NCBI GenBank assembly: GCA_013397435.1 | Contig: VZRG01000785.1 | Location: 248,001-312,000, forward strand | Length of the DNA: 64,000 bases | Direction of reading: 5' to 3' | Source of the DNA: Erythrocercus mccallii | Lineage: Eukaryota; Chordata; Aves; Passeriformes; Dicruridae | Shown: positions 1 to 12,103 of the stretch, piece by piece | How the letters are laid out: each line of letters starts with the position of its first letter | Numbering within the stretch: the stretch's first letter is position 1 | The notes under the pieces: model-generated | What the model saw: the letters and a program-made list of their open reading frames with translations, nothing else | Told to the model about the DNA's origin: nothing | Database searches by the model: none | Translations under genes and position numbers: made by a program

Positions 1-1379
1 GCTCCCACTCCCAGTGTGGGATCTGTCGGATCAGCTGCACCATGGCAGAGGCCTTGGCACAGGGCTGGGAGTGAGGGATGTGTATTTGTAACCACCAGCT
101 GCCACCAGAGCCAGTTGTGCGACTTTTCCTCTCCCCTGTGAGTCTGAACGTGTCCAGGGCAGCTCCTTCAGGGCTGTGGTTTTCTCTGAGGTAGCTGGCT
201 TTGTTGCTTTGCCTGATGTACATTTGTTCCCTCCTTGCTGAGTGTCTGCAGGTTCCTGAGGGGCTGCTTTCTTTCTGGCTGGATTTTCTGGGTGGAGAGG
301 ACCTTAAAAGATACTTACAAACTGCAACTGTTTTGCTCCTAGTGTTTCAATTTATAGCAGATTGTCAAGTGAAGGCCATACTGAATAATTTTAGATCTTA
401 CTTGTCTGAATTTCACTGATGTGCTTTTCAGGTTTCCACTACATCTGCCTGATGTCCTTTGACCTTTGTAGAAAATCAGAAATAGAACTGCACAGGCAGT
501 CCCTACTCAGCAAACAGTGTGTTTATAAAGCTGCAGTGTAGATGGATGTGTCTTAGTTAAAACATCAGTCTTCCTATAGGACTAATTGGCCTGATGCCAG
601 TCCTTGAAGAATGAAGCTGTTCCAACATGTAATCAAGTAGCTCCTGTGGGCCCCCAACTGCTGCCTTAATACAGCCCTACCTGCCACCGTGCCGAGATGG
701 TTTTCATTCCCAGCCAAGCAGAACAATCCCCCTTTGGAGAAGAGCAGCTTTGGAGTATAAATGTGTTTGAGCTTTCTCCAGTCTTGGGGGAAGGGAATCC
801 ACACACTCTAAACAAATGGAGATTCTTGTATCAATTGTTTGTGCCTTAATTATTGCAAAGGATAATTAAGGAATCCCGCAGGGACTTGGACTGTAAAGCA
901 TTGAAGGACTTCATCGTTCACTCTGTGCTGGCAGGCTCAGGATTTGTGATGACAAGGCACTCCTCTCTGATCTCTTAGAGGATTTAACCTAGGCTTTATG
1001 AAGCCCATGATAACTGGGTGTCACACGCCAGGCACTTCTGGAGTCTGTGCACATCCGTATTTCATTGCAGACAGAATTAAAAGACACTGGTGCATAATCC
1101 AAGTTAGTTGACCCCAACCTCAGCTGGCTCTGGGCAACAATGCTGTGCAGGAGATGCACTAAGATCATCACCTGCCCCCTGGTCCTTGTCTTTAGGGCAA
1201 CCTTCTGCTATGATTAATTATCTCGTAACGTTACAAGGACTATGGGAAGGGGTAGCTGGCAATATCGTTCAGAGTTTCTGTGGCTGCTCTATTCAAAAGC
1301 AAGTTGTTAACTACTAACTACCCACCTCTTGCTCTTGGGACCAAAGACTTCTACCCACATGCACAAACAGCCTAAGAAC
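1..1379. other. Non-coding stretch, no gene recognised
   Basis: No open frame here exceeds about 76 codons and none resembles a known protein. The first 180 bases are relatively GC-rich and the rest is mixed. The only structured element is the hairpin at 844-871, listed separately. I see no RNA gene and no recognisable transposon. Confidence 0.7.
844..871. repeat. Perfect 10-bp inverted repeat carrying two TAATTA sites
   Basis: CCTTAATTAT at 844-853 and ATAATTAAGG at 862-871 are exact reverse complements, separated by the 8-base spacer TGCAAAGG. Each arm contains the homeodomain core TAATTA. A paired homeodomain site is a plausible reading; a chance palindrome in AT-rich DNA is the alternative. 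The structure is seen directly, the role is inferred. Confidence 0.6.
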
Positions 1380-1520
1380 AGGGACTGAAGGAGTTGCCCA
1401 GTCCAACTGTGCCCTGCGGCAAGATCAGCTTTACTTACATCACTCTTGATAGATGTTTGCCCAACCTTCTTTAAGTATTTCCATTGTCTTCTGCAAATTT
1501 TCCTATTCCACAATCTGAGA
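1380..1520 (-). mobile_element. Old CR1/L3-type LINE fragment, antisense
   Basis: The segment reads like the reverse complement of the 3' part of an ancient amniote CR1-like LINE. The recognisable landmarks are a 'cccagtccaac' phrase near 1398, a 'gatcagctttact' phrase near 1425, and 'gatagatgtttgcccaacct' followed by 'cttctttaagtatttccat' at about 1449-1485. These match the order of phrases I know from CR1 and L3 consensus sequences, with heavy substitution. The ends are approximate. It is too decayed to be mobile and encodes nothing. Confidence 0.6.
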
Positions 1521-4500
1521 CATTAAGAAAAATAATGGAATTAGACCTAGAACAGCTCTTCGGGATATCCACTCAAAACACGTTTCCAATTTGACAATGA
1601 TTTCCTATTAAATATTCTGTTGCATAGTTTTTCGGCCTCTTGCATCCACTGCTGAGTTACTTGAAGCTCAAATTTCTGAGCTTGCCTATAAGAATGTCTC
1701 ATGAGTCAGAGTCAAAAGACTTGCTTAAAACAAGCCATGACAACTGTTGTTTCTCCTCTATCCCTGAGCCTGTAATCCTGTCATGGAAAGAATAGAGCTT
1801 GGTTTGACATCATCTGTTCCCAGTAGCTGTATGTTTGTGCTTGCTGATTTTCTTGTTATCTTCTGTGGGTTTACAAGTGGTTTCATTCTTTTGTTTCGGT
1901 ACCTGTGCAGAAGCTGAAATTTATTTGCCAGACAGTAATTTCCCAGTTCTTTGTCTCCTGCTTTCCAGTGGGTGCTGTGCTGGTCTTTTGCCAGAATTCT
2001 GGCCCTTCCCTGTCCCTTAGGAATCCTCATAAACAACTGCTAACAGCTCCTGAGATTGTTTCCAAAGTACTTGAGGGTAAATGGTATCAAAGCCAACTGA
2101 GTGGAAAAGCCTGTAAAAAATATTAAAAATAAAATAAGACTCTTCCTAATCAAGACTTGTCCTCCATTGGCACATGGGGCAGCTGTGACAGTGTTGGCTC
2201 CTGGGCCGTCTGCCCAGCTCCAAAACAGGTTGAGATGGGTGTCACTGTGCTGGCTGCCCCTCTGTGTGCCTCTAACACAGAATTTTACTATTATTTCCCT
2301 TAAGATTATGCCTACAAAGACCCGGATGCCCTTATTTTAGAGATTATGAATATGTAAAGAGACAATAGTTGCTCTGAAGAGTGTGGATCTATAAAGAGAA
2401 GAGAGGAAAAAGAATACAACGTACATGCAGGAGTGGGAAACTGCATGGACAGGGAGAAATGGACAAGCTGGATATAGCGTTTGGTTTATGTGATTTTATT
2501 TAATTTTTTTAAAATGCAATTCTTACTACCTTCGCTTGCTCAAATGAGTTGAATCGGTGACTGTTATATTTGACTGGGAAAAAGAAGTGTATTTTGCCAG
2601 CTAAGACAAAGCTCCTACACATACAAGTCTGTGACAAAGATGCCCAATGTGTTTGTTAAGATGTATTTCCAAGTCCTACCTGGCTATCAGTCACCCAGCA
2701 TGCCTCCTATAAATTTGTGATTTCACTAAGAGGCACAAAAGCTGGTCAGAATGAAACAGTTTCTTCACCAAGTTTTGCTACATTTCTTGGAGGGGGTGGG
2801 GGGTGGTATAAAACTAACCTGTTCTAGCTTGGGAATATCCATCTTTACCAACATGGCTGCTTCCATAAGCAAATTTATAATACAAATTCACTCAAATCTT
2901 CCTAAACCCTTTGGTTATTCTCTCATTAACTCCGCTGGGTGCTGGGATAAGCCCCCAAAGGCTCAGGCAGCAATTTGAGGTGAGGTAAAAGCTCTGCTCT
3001 GTGAGCTCGCACGCATTTGCCCATTCCTCTGAGTGCAGCTGCAGTGGTGTTTAATGCTGCATGTCAGAATGTACTTCCAAACTGCCTTGGAGTTTAGTAA
3101 AAATCCATTAAGCACTAAGTTTTCCTCTTTCTTGAAAGTGAAATCAGTTTAGCCTAGATATGTACTGAAAGGTGAATAGTCTCTTAATGTGTGCACGGGC
3201 ACCCAGGCTCAGTGGGTGAGAAGCAGCTCCAACTTTCTGCTGCTGTGGCTTGTAAGGCTATGCAGAACTGGGAGGGAAAATATGTGCTCTGAACCTGGGC
3301 CAAAGCTGACTTAAAGACTTTAAAACTCTGAGTTGCTCTGAAATAAAACAATTGGGACATTAGTCATATGGAGACAGGGCTGCTCGTTCCAGTGTGTCAC
3401 AAGATGGACTGAGCCAAGTGGTGCACATGACACAAACACCTCCACAGTTTCTGCCTCAGGCTTTTAGAAGATTAGGGCATAGAACAATGAAATAAAGGTA
3501 AACAGGGATGAGATATGGGGGGAAAAATTCTTTCTTAGTATAGGAGAAAGGAAGATACCCAGTGGGTTCTGAAAGCCATTCCCTTGTTTTCAGTACCCAT
3601 GTTTCCCCTAGAAAGTCCCTCTTCTGGAACCTTCCTCAGGCAGTTGGGTTCATGAGACAAACAGCATGGCCAGAAGAATCCACGTGGTGGGACTGAGCAG
3701 TGGATTTGCAGAGCTGTGGACAAGGACAAAACCTCACCTGGGTTTCTGAGGTGGGAAGGACAGCCAGACAACAAAAGCACGGGAAAAGCTGGAGATGGGA
3801 GATTTTGGACAGCTGTCCACCTTCCCTCTAAGGTCCCTTTGCAGCCACGTGTTTCAGGTGTTCATGGGCCAGGCTGATCCTTGTGACTCCAGCTTGTCTC
3901 TGAAGAGCTTTTTAGGTTGAGCCTCCAAAGCTGAGAGTGTCATGAGCCCAGGGCTGAAGGCACTGACTGGGCAGTGACCTTTGCTGTTCTGGCTGTGTGA
4001 GTGTGGCACAAATGTGGAATCACGCACATAAAAGGGACTGAATCAAAATTTAATCAACACTTTTATTCTGTTCTCCAACTTGTACTCATTGTTTTATATC
4101 TGAGCATGCTGAAGCCTGGAGTGATTGAGGGGGCTTGCTGTCATCGCGACTCAGCCTGCTCTTCATGCTGAGCACTTTGTGTTTCTCTGCCTGGAAAATT
4201 TCAAATAAAATGTCAGTCTGTGCATCTCATTAATCTGCTAACTACTAAGTTAAAGGTCTAAGTGTGTTTAAAAATGTAACATAGGTTTTAAGTTCAAGGA
4301 TACAGTTAAGGTTAGAATCCTTTCCTCTGCTCCATCCATCCATCCTGTCTGCCAGTCATCTCACTCTTGTGCAGTTTGAATCCAAATGAGCCTGATGCAG
4401 AAGGGCCAGGATGGTACACGGGGTTAGCTTCAAAGCAGAAAGGGAGGTAGTTGAAGCAAAATCAATACTTTTGAAAGATAAAAGAGTTACAAAGCCTTTT

Positions 4501-4960
4501 TCCTTGGATACATCTGTCCATGTGTCACAAGAAACCACCACCACCTTTGATGTTCATTTGGCAGCATTTGCAGCTGAGTCTTCAGCCTGTGTCAGTCTAA
4601 GAGACACTGAACTCCATCTTCTCCTCAAGGAGAGGGTCACTGGGTCACACCAGGGAGAGGCTGGTGTGGCTTTGAAAAGCCATCCTAGATTGTGCTGTGA
4701 ATGGGCACTGGGTCTCTTGGGAAGCTGTTTTAGCTTGCACAGATGCCTTCTCCACACAACGAGTGTCATTTCAGTTCCTTGAGCACTAAAAGACCCATGT
4801 ATTTTCTTTTTGATAATGTTGTGTTTATAGATCCATGTGTGTGTGTTTGTGTTCACTCTATGTTATTATTTACAGCTAACTCTATCCCCTGCTATTTCCT
4901 TCTCCCTCTTTTGTTACATTGGATGCCATATTTCCATGCCATATGCCACTTAAGCTGCAC
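1521..4960. other. Non-coding stretch, no gene recognised
   Basis: Mixed-composition sequence with only short, unrelated open frames; the longest is about 123 codons near 4411-4782 and matches nothing I know. A G-rich run at about 2789-2806 has two long G tracts but not the four separate runs needed for a standard G-quadruplex. A short TG-rich patch lies at about 4834-4852. I see no transposon I can name. Confidence 0.65.
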
Positions 4961-4964
4961 CTTT

Positions 4965-5105
4965 ATGTGTACAAAATGTGTACCTAATTTGCATGCACAG
5001 TTACTACCATTGTAGACACAGGCACAGAGTGAGTAGGCATATTTGCATGCAATTATCTGATTTGCTTGTCCAATTGTGATGATTTGCATATGCAGATTGT
5101 GTGCA
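4965..5105 (+). promoter_or_regulatory. Cluster of three POU octamer motifs ATTTGCAT
   Basis: Perfect ATTTGCAT octamers lie on the plus strand at 4987-4994, 5041-5048 and 5082-5089. The first two sit inside an identical 11-base word, ATTTGCATGCA, 54 bases apart. Other short words also recur: ATGTGTAC at 4965 and 4976, and GCACAGTT near 4995 and 5102. The octamer is the established binding site of POU-family factors (OCT1, OCT4, BRN). A regulatory element is inferred; an eroded tandem duplication could also produce the shared words. Confidence 0.4.
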
Positions 5106-7398
5106 CAGTTGTACATTTACATTTTTTTAAAACTGGCCTCAATGCTTTATTAAAATAGCTTTAAGCTTCCTCTTATAAAATATTGAAGATCCTAGAACCC
5201 CTCTGGCTTTGCAGTGTTATATCCCCTCAGTAAATGATCTCCACATTTTTATATTCTCTCTCGTCCAGTACTCAAGAGAGATTTAGTCTGCAGATTTATA
5301 CATCCATTATTTCAAGGTATATTTGATCTTCTCCATATGCCTCTCTTAATCCACCTTAGCTGTAAGTAAAGAAAAAAAAATACCCTTGCTTAACTTTCAG
5401 AGGATATTCCACGTCTTTGAGCCTGCGTTCTCCATTTAAACCCAGATTTTTTTCAATGTATTAATTCTGATAGAACTGAAAAGATTTTTTTCCTAATAGG
5501 GAATTCATCAGTTACTATGGGTAAATCCAAGACTGTAATGTGTGCTCTGGCACCACTTTAGCATGAAGGGACCAAATGTATCTTTGAAAGCATCTAAAAG
5601 TGTTTTCTGAGAACATTTTGAGTAAGAGGAAAGTTGCCAGTTTGGTTCCTGTGCCTTAAATTCTTTCAGATGTGAAGTTTACTTTATCATGATATCTCAA
5701 TCATAATTCCAGCACCCTGGGGCTTAACTTCTCCCACCTGTATGACCAGTAAAATTCTGATAACTTCACTAACTGCAGCATAGCTTTAGCTTGGAATAAA
5801 TGGGCCCTTAGTGCTTGGTGCTGCACATACTTCCAGTGTCTGTGCACCCCATACTGATGGAGAATTCAGCTGGGCAATCTGCAGTTCTGTCAGGCTATAG
5901 TGAAGCTTCTGATAGTGCCTGGGCTTTGGACAATTCATTTTTAGACCAATGCATTTGTCTCAAATTCTCTCAGGATTTAAAAAATGCACCTACAGAGTTT
6001 TACATCTCTTACTTACACGGTAGTATGTCTAGGTTGTTATTAAAGCCTCATACAAAAAATATAAATACTGCTTACAAGGGACCAAATTAGCCTTCAAGTA
6101 AGAGGATGAACCACCTCTAATTCTGTGCAGTCAGGTCATTTTGCAAATGTTCAGGAAATGGTTGAACAATGTTATTGTCTTGCTCCAGCATTTAGTCAAG
6201 GGCTTCTTTGGCTTAGCCTGGCGCTTCCAGAATATCTTGAAGAGAGAACTCAAGTGCTAGGAATTGGAATGCTGTGCTGAGAGTGAGAAAACATAGGAGC
6301 AGCCTCTCAGGCCTCACTGTGCACATTCACTGAGCAAAGCTGTTCCAGCAGAGGTTTGGAAAAAGTTTCTTGGTTTCAATTCCTTCCTCCTCTTTGATTT
6401 GCTTTGAAAGCACATTCCTGCCCCAGCCTAAAATGCTAACACAGACATAGCCAGCGTTATTCCTTGCTGCTGTCTCCCCTCTGCAGGCTTTTAACAGGCT
6501 CTTCCTTAGCAGGGAATTGGGCGTCTGCTGTGCAGCCAGCTGTTCCAAAGGGCTGGGAGCAGCAGCTGGCTCTGCCTAAGTGGCATCTTTATCCTTGTGG
6601 AGCATCAGGATGCTGACACACCGTGGGTGCTGCTGATCAGGGGCTCCTTGCAGCCCATGGGAGCAGGAGTTTTGTTTTTGTCATTTTTCTGCTGAAGGAA
6701 CAGATTCCCTTCCCTGCTCCCAGGCTCAGGTTGGGAGCAGCACCATTGCTCTGCAGCCATGTGCTCTCCTCCATTCCACCTGGCAGGCTGTGCCAAGTGG
6801 GACTTAGTTTGCCTTTAGTGTGTCACATAGTTTTAAAGTTCATTAAAATAAAATTTGAGGTTTTTTTAATGCCTAAAATACAGTTTTTAAAGGCTAGTCA
6901 GAAATTACCTGGAAATATCCCTCTCTGTGCAGGAAATTGTATATAATTATAGCACATTACTGCCAGTCTGTGCCTGCCACTGTGTGTTACTCAGTCCCAG
7001 TTTATTTTGGGTTAGGAGGCAAGTTTCATTTTATTGTAACTCTGCTTCCAAAACATCCAGGACCCCATAATCTCTGCATGCTACAACTACAGCAGAATTT
7101 TGATCATGTTTTACTTTTAGGCCTCTTTCCCAGTGCTTTGCACTTTGAACAATCATCTTTAAGCAAGTGACTGCAATTCCCATGGATTTATCCTTAGGAA
7201 ATGTACCAAGAGTCCCCTGGCATCAGAATTAATCATACTGAATACAGAAAAATACATTTAAACCCAGCTCCAGCAGGGAACCTACTTTGGAATAAACTAT
7301 GAATTCTAGTTTACCCAACATCCTGCTTTGCAATCCCTGCTGCACCCCTAAAAATGAAACAGGCTATAAAAGTAACAATGACTTTTATTGTCCAAGGT
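5106..7398. other. Non-coding stretch, no gene recognised
   Basis: AT-rich to mixed sequence. There are no open frames of interest; the 107-codon frame at 6623-6946 lies in GC-richer sequence and has no recognisable domain. I see no named transposon and no RNA gene. Confidence 0.65.
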
Positions 7399-7424
7399 GA
7401 GAAAAAAAGAAAAAGAAAAAAAAA
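7399..7424 (+). repeat. Purine-only A-rich tract
   Basis: About 26 bases of uninterrupted purine, mostly A broken by single G residues, directly followed by C-rich 'ccccaaccc'. It is a simple repeat. I see no upstream gene-like sequence that would make it the tail of a processed pseudogene. Confidence 0.7.
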
Positions 7425-9251
7425 CCCCAACCCAAAACCTACATGGGAAGATTCAATCAGAATAGCATTTTATAATCAGCAAAGGAGGTTTTAGGACCAT
7501 GTCATATGTAATGAAATGTGTAAGTTCACAGAAGTGTGGAAACTTGAGATTGAACACTTCCAACTGCAGGGGGATTGCAGTCGTGATCTGAGCCTGTTCT
7601 GTAATGCAATAATAATGCACGCAAACACAAAGCAGTTCTGCAATTTCAAATGAACACAAGATTTTAAAAGTGGTCTTTATTCCTGTGAAAAGATAAAGCA
7701 ATTCTTTGCTCAGTATAGCAACAGCAAAAGTGTCTGAGGTATGAGATGTTAAAAAAAATACAGTGAGAAAATGGATCTTTTATCTAAGTGGAAGGAGGGA
7801 GTGAGTCTACATTGACCTAAATAATGGAAAGGTTTGGAACTATGAGGCAATGGATAAAAACTGATTCAGGTAAATTCCTCACATGTTCAACGTCTGAGAG
7901 TGCAAAACCTATAATTTGAAGAATGTATTTAAAAGACCTGGAATGGGTGATTAAGAGGGGCTATTTGAAGTCTGAAAGTGCCACTTTCTGACAGCAGTAG
8001 GCCTGGAATTCACATTGCCCAGGGAAAATAAGGATTGTTGTAGGACACAGGCATAAACTGGTACAAACAGATGTATATTTGTCGTGAAGTCTTGAGGGCT
8101 TGAAATTAGAATGAAGTGATTAAAAGCGTTTGATCACAAGGCAGTAAGATGTGCTTTTCAGTGGGAACAGTGAGGGTAAAAGTCTAGCTTGTTGAGCTGG
8201 AAAAGGGATTTTCTGATATAGTTGTCTGTTGTTGGTCTGTGCTGTTGAATATTTTCATCAGCAATCCGGAGGATGGGGACGGCACACACTGGGAGTGGGG
8301 CAGCACCCAGACAGGCTTCCCTGAGGGGCTGTGAAATCTCCACCCTTCAGGTTTGCCTAAACTCAGCTGAATAGAGCCCTGAGCTGGAGCAAATGGCCTC
8401 CAGAGAGCCCCTCCTGGATCTTCTTCTGCGATTTTGTGGCTTTGTGGTTCTCTCTTTGGCTGCATGTGCTGTTTGTCTGAGCCTCCATCCCCGTGTCCAT
8501 GTGCTGTTTGAGCTGCCTTGTGGGAGAGGGTGACTGGGTGGGTCCTGGCTATTCTAGGTGCCATTGCTGGGGAGGATGGGCTAAATCAGAAGCCCTCTAC
8601 ATCAGCTCTTCTTGGAACAGAGACTTCCTGTTCTGGACCAACATTTTAAAAAGCTTTGTGTTTCCCTTTCCATTGGGAAACCTTTTCTCTCCCTTCCACA
8701 GCTTGGGGGTCAAATCTCTCTTTTCTGTAACTCCACCAGGGCTAATTTGGCCAGTGTTTTTCCCTATCTCTCAGCCAAAGATGCAATTAAAAGAGGTCCT
8801 GACAAATCGCTGCAAAGGGAGTTATTTCCTCTCTAAATACTCTCCCTGGGCTAAATCCTTTATGTGAGCTGCAGTCTTTTGGCAGCCCATGGGAAGCTGG
8901 TGGCAAACACATCTGATGTCTCTTCTCAGTCAGAAGACCTTATTTCAGCAGGAAATATCTGGACCTACTTCTCCTTGCTACAGCTCCCAGATATCCCCTT
9001 GTGGGTACCTCAGCAGCCATTACATGGAGCCAGTCCTGAAAGCAGACAGTTTTTCCTTTTTTATAATGGGAGAGTTTGTTTCTGCTGAGAATACAGTTTT
9101 TACCAGACTGCCTGCAGGACAATACAATAAAAGATTTATCCTTAATAGCATTTCACTGAAGTTTCACCACAGGAGACAGGGTTTTTTGTTGTGCCTTTTT
9201 TTTATTATTATTTTCCCCTTCAGTTGCTATGAAAGTCTCTGCTCTTAGCCC
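7425..9251. other. Non-coding stretch, no gene recognised
   Basis: Mixed sequence with overlapping short frames on both strands around 8180-9250, none with a recognisable product. A TTA/T-rich patch lies at about 9197-9216. Confidence 0.65.
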
Positions 9252-9267
9252 TTTTTTTTTTTTTTTT
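9252..9267 (+). repeat. T16 homopolymer followed by GCAG
   Basis: Sixteen T residues end in GCAG, giving the outward look of a 3' splice site. The downstream sequence has early stop codons in the frames I checked and no recognisable exon, so I list it only as a homopolymer. Confidence 0.75.
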
Positions 9268-10876
9268 GCAGAGCATAATCCCTAGATGTCCTCTGCCACC
9301 TCTCAACTGAATTTTTCTCTTTTCTTTGATCCTTTCTCCTCTCTGACACACTTCTCTCCTTTTTGTTTTTGTCTCTTCTTCTATTATGTAGTCAGTGGAA
9401 ATTAGAAAAGAAACTGGTTGTGAGCACAGTAACTCTGAAGCTGGACAAGGCACCAGTAGCAAAGCCAATGTGAAATAAGAACTAAGCTTTTCTCAGCTGC
9501 ACCTTCATGTTTGCTTTTCTCCCTAAGTCTCTGTTAGGCACATTCTGCTCTTTTACAAGCTGTGACTCCATGACTTCTCCTCTCTTCCCTCCAGGTCTCA
9601 GCTGAGCCCCAAGTGCACACCCATCTTCCTGCCTGTTGGAAGGTCTCCCTGCTCCAGGATCTATCCAGGTAAGGGGCAGACACATCTCCCAGAGCTTATC
9701 CCAGGAGAGGCAGCACCCTGCAGAGGGCAGATTGGAAATGGGATTCTCTGTAAAGTGCCCTCTTTTCCCAATGAGCTCAGCAAGCTGATGGAGGCACCCA
9801 GTGCCAAGTGGTTCAATGAGAGAACACAATCCTGAATCAGTGAGATCACTGACAATTGCCTGAATAAGGGCCCAGAGTCCTTCTGGACTCATCTGGAGGT
9901 CCAGTGCTGTCCAGTATGTGCCTCCTGACTTGGCTGGAGGGAGACTTGAGGTGAATTCCATCTCACGCCAGTCAAACCTCGTCCACCTCTTGTTTCCTGC
10001 TACTAAATAAGCAGAATGGTGCCTCCCTTCTTCCTAAAGTGCTGCAGAACTCAGGGTTGCAAAGAGCTTCTTGAGCAGCATGTCTCATAATTAATTGTTA
10101 TCCTAAGCTTCCTCAGGTGCCTGACTGCTTGAAAATCTAAGAATTTATGGGCATTTGGTAACGTCTGAAAATGAAAAGTCTCTTTAATATGCTTATGATA
10201 AGTATTTGCACTATTTTAGAAAGCTATTTTCATTCCACTCAGACACTTGTTAAATAACTTTTTAGAACTTGAACATTTACTGCTCATTTTATATGTGCAA
10301 TAAATCAATCAGATTTAACAAAGGAAAGAACCTGATTTGCCCACAGCCCTGTCTGAGCACAGAGGTGCCATTTTGCAATCTAATGAAGCTTTCAGTAAAA
10401 GAAATGAAAGGTAGGGGGGAGACTTTGATGCTTAATAAAAATGATTCAGCATCCTCATAACTTTGACAAGTGGTGTGACTTACAAACCTTCCAGTGGAGC
10501 AGTGTAACAATAGAGTAGGAACTTACAAGTCTAGACTACAGAAGATAACACACCAACACTAATGTATCCTCCCCAAACCCAAAAGAGCTTTGGTAAAGGG
10601 AAGGGCCCCAAGCAAAGCAATTAATATAAACAGAATATAGTGCCACAAAGAAAATCCATGCTGTGGGTTTGGACTCAAGGCAAGAAAAGATATCTACATG
10701 CACTCAGCTTTCAGTATTCACCCTTGTTTAAATTACTAAGAAGATACTGAGATTGCAGACTTTATAAGGAAGGGGCTACTGTCCTGTATTTTTATGTGCC
10801 TGCCACAAAAATGGCATAGTCCAGCATGAAATGGGCTTCTTTACTGATAACGACACATTCTGTACTGAATAACCCA
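9268..10876. other. Non-coding stretch, no gene recognised
   Basis: Begins with pyrimidine-rich sequence (about 9300-9390), then GC-richer sequence (about 9480-9970) where a 159-codon minus-strand frame (9482-9961) stays open, then AT-rich DNA. The frame has no domain, signal peptide or family resemblance I can see, and I read it as a chance opening. Confidence 0.6.
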
Positions 10877-11063
10877 CTGTGAGAGTGGGGAGCCGTGGCA
10901 CAGAGCAGCTGTGGCTGCCCCATCCCTGGAAGTGTCCAAGGCCAGGCTGGATGGAGCTTGGAGCAACCTGGGAGAGTGCAAGGTGCCCCTGCCCATGGCA
11001 GGGAGTGGAAAAAGATGATTTTTAAGGTCCCTTCCAACCCAGGCCACTCTAGGATTCCGTGAT
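10877..11063 (+). mobile_element. CR1 LINE, 5'-truncated 3' end
   Basis: This is the textbook 3' end of an avian CR1 retrotransposon in sense orientation. In order it shows 'cagctgtggctgccccatcc' (10906-10925), 'ggaagtgtccaaggccaggc', 'tggatggagcttggagcaac', 'ctgcccatggcagggagtgg' and 'aaggtcccttccaaccc' (about 11024-11040), then a degraded copy of the ATTCTATG-type terminal repeat ('aggattccgtgatc'). Only about 190 bases remain, as is usual for CR1 copies, which truncate at the 5' end. The copy is diverged but easy to recognise, and it is the strongest single sign that this is bird DNA. Confidence 0.95.
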
Positions 11064-12093
11064 CTTCAGGAATACTCAGCATTACGTGTGGCTGTAATAT
11101 GGCCACAATCTTTCCTTACACATGGCTCAAGTCTCTATGTTTCTAAAACAACGCGTTGGTTTTCCTTATATTTTCCTTTCACTTCATAGTTAATCAGGAC
11201 AGAGTTTAAACAGGGATTTATAGATACATAAAAAGAAGGGTTCCTTAACACCTCTATAAATCATCCATCCTTCACAGTCTGGGGTTATTACCAGATGGGT
11301 ATCTGTCGAGGCCTGTCTGAAGAGACTCTTTGTGACTTTGATGTATTTTTCCTATGCTGCTAACAAATGGGTCACAGCCCAGTTATGTGATTATACAACA
11401 TGTTTACAGCTCCTGCCATGCTGAAGATGCACAGAATATTGCTTGGCAGGAGCCAAGACGTGCATCTTGTATGATATAAGAAGTTCTGCCTCTCTCCCTT
11501 CCATCCCTTTATACACAAGGAACCTCACTGAGACAAAACTTCCTTGCTATCATATTTGAGAATGGTGGGGCTGAGTCTCCCAAGTCTCACAGTCTTTAAT
11601 ATGCTTTCAAGCTCAGCAACAAAAAACCATTAAAACTGTACTGCATGAAGGCTTCTGTGTTATGAAGTATCATCATCCAAACACTTTAAGTAGTATTCTA
11701 TAACATAGTCTGCCATAAGTTCAATTTTTACTCAATCACTTGAAATGCACTTAGGAAAATTGCTCTTTTGCTGTTTTCACAACAGCTCTGGAAGTCAGCC
11801 TCTGGTTTAATGATAACTGCTTTAATCACAGTTTGGCTTGTTTCATTTTGACAGCATTGATGTAACAAACTATTTATTTTCTGTATGTTAAATATACTAT
11901 CATTGCAGCTACCAGATTTTTTTTTCCTGGTGCACTAAATGCAGATGACAAGGTTTGCATCTCATTAAGGTAATTTGTGTGCGCATAATTTTCAGTAAAC
12001 ACAGTGCATGAAATCACGGATCTTCTCTACCAAAAGTGTCATCTGAAACTATTTGTGCTTGGTTTAGTAACGGAAGTGATTTTTCAAGCCCCA
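11064..12093. other. AT-rich non-coding block, possibly conserved
   Basis: There are no open frames of note. From about 11,600 to 12,090 the sequence is AT-rich, free of recognisable repeats and rich in TAAT/ATTA words, which is how conserved non-coding elements often look. This is an impression from reading, not an alignment. Confidence 0.4.
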
Positions 12094-12103
12094 CTATATA
12101 TAG
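12094..12103. promoter_or_regulatory. Perfect MEF2-type palindrome CTATATATAG
   Basis: CTATATATAG matches the MEF2 consensus CTA(A/T)4TAG on both strands; it could also serve as a TATA-like element. It sits at the edge of an AT-rich block. The match is exact, but function is inferred. Confidence 0.4.

Noticed and set aside
2789..2806. G-rich run as a G-quadruplex
   Set aside because: Only two long G runs; four separate runs of three are not present.
9482..9961. 159-codon minus-strand frame
   Set aside because: GC-rich context, an overlapping second frame, nothing recognisable.
11149..11158. Palindrome CAACGCGTTG
   Set aside because: A single 10-base palindrome with no supporting context; expected by chance in 64 kb.
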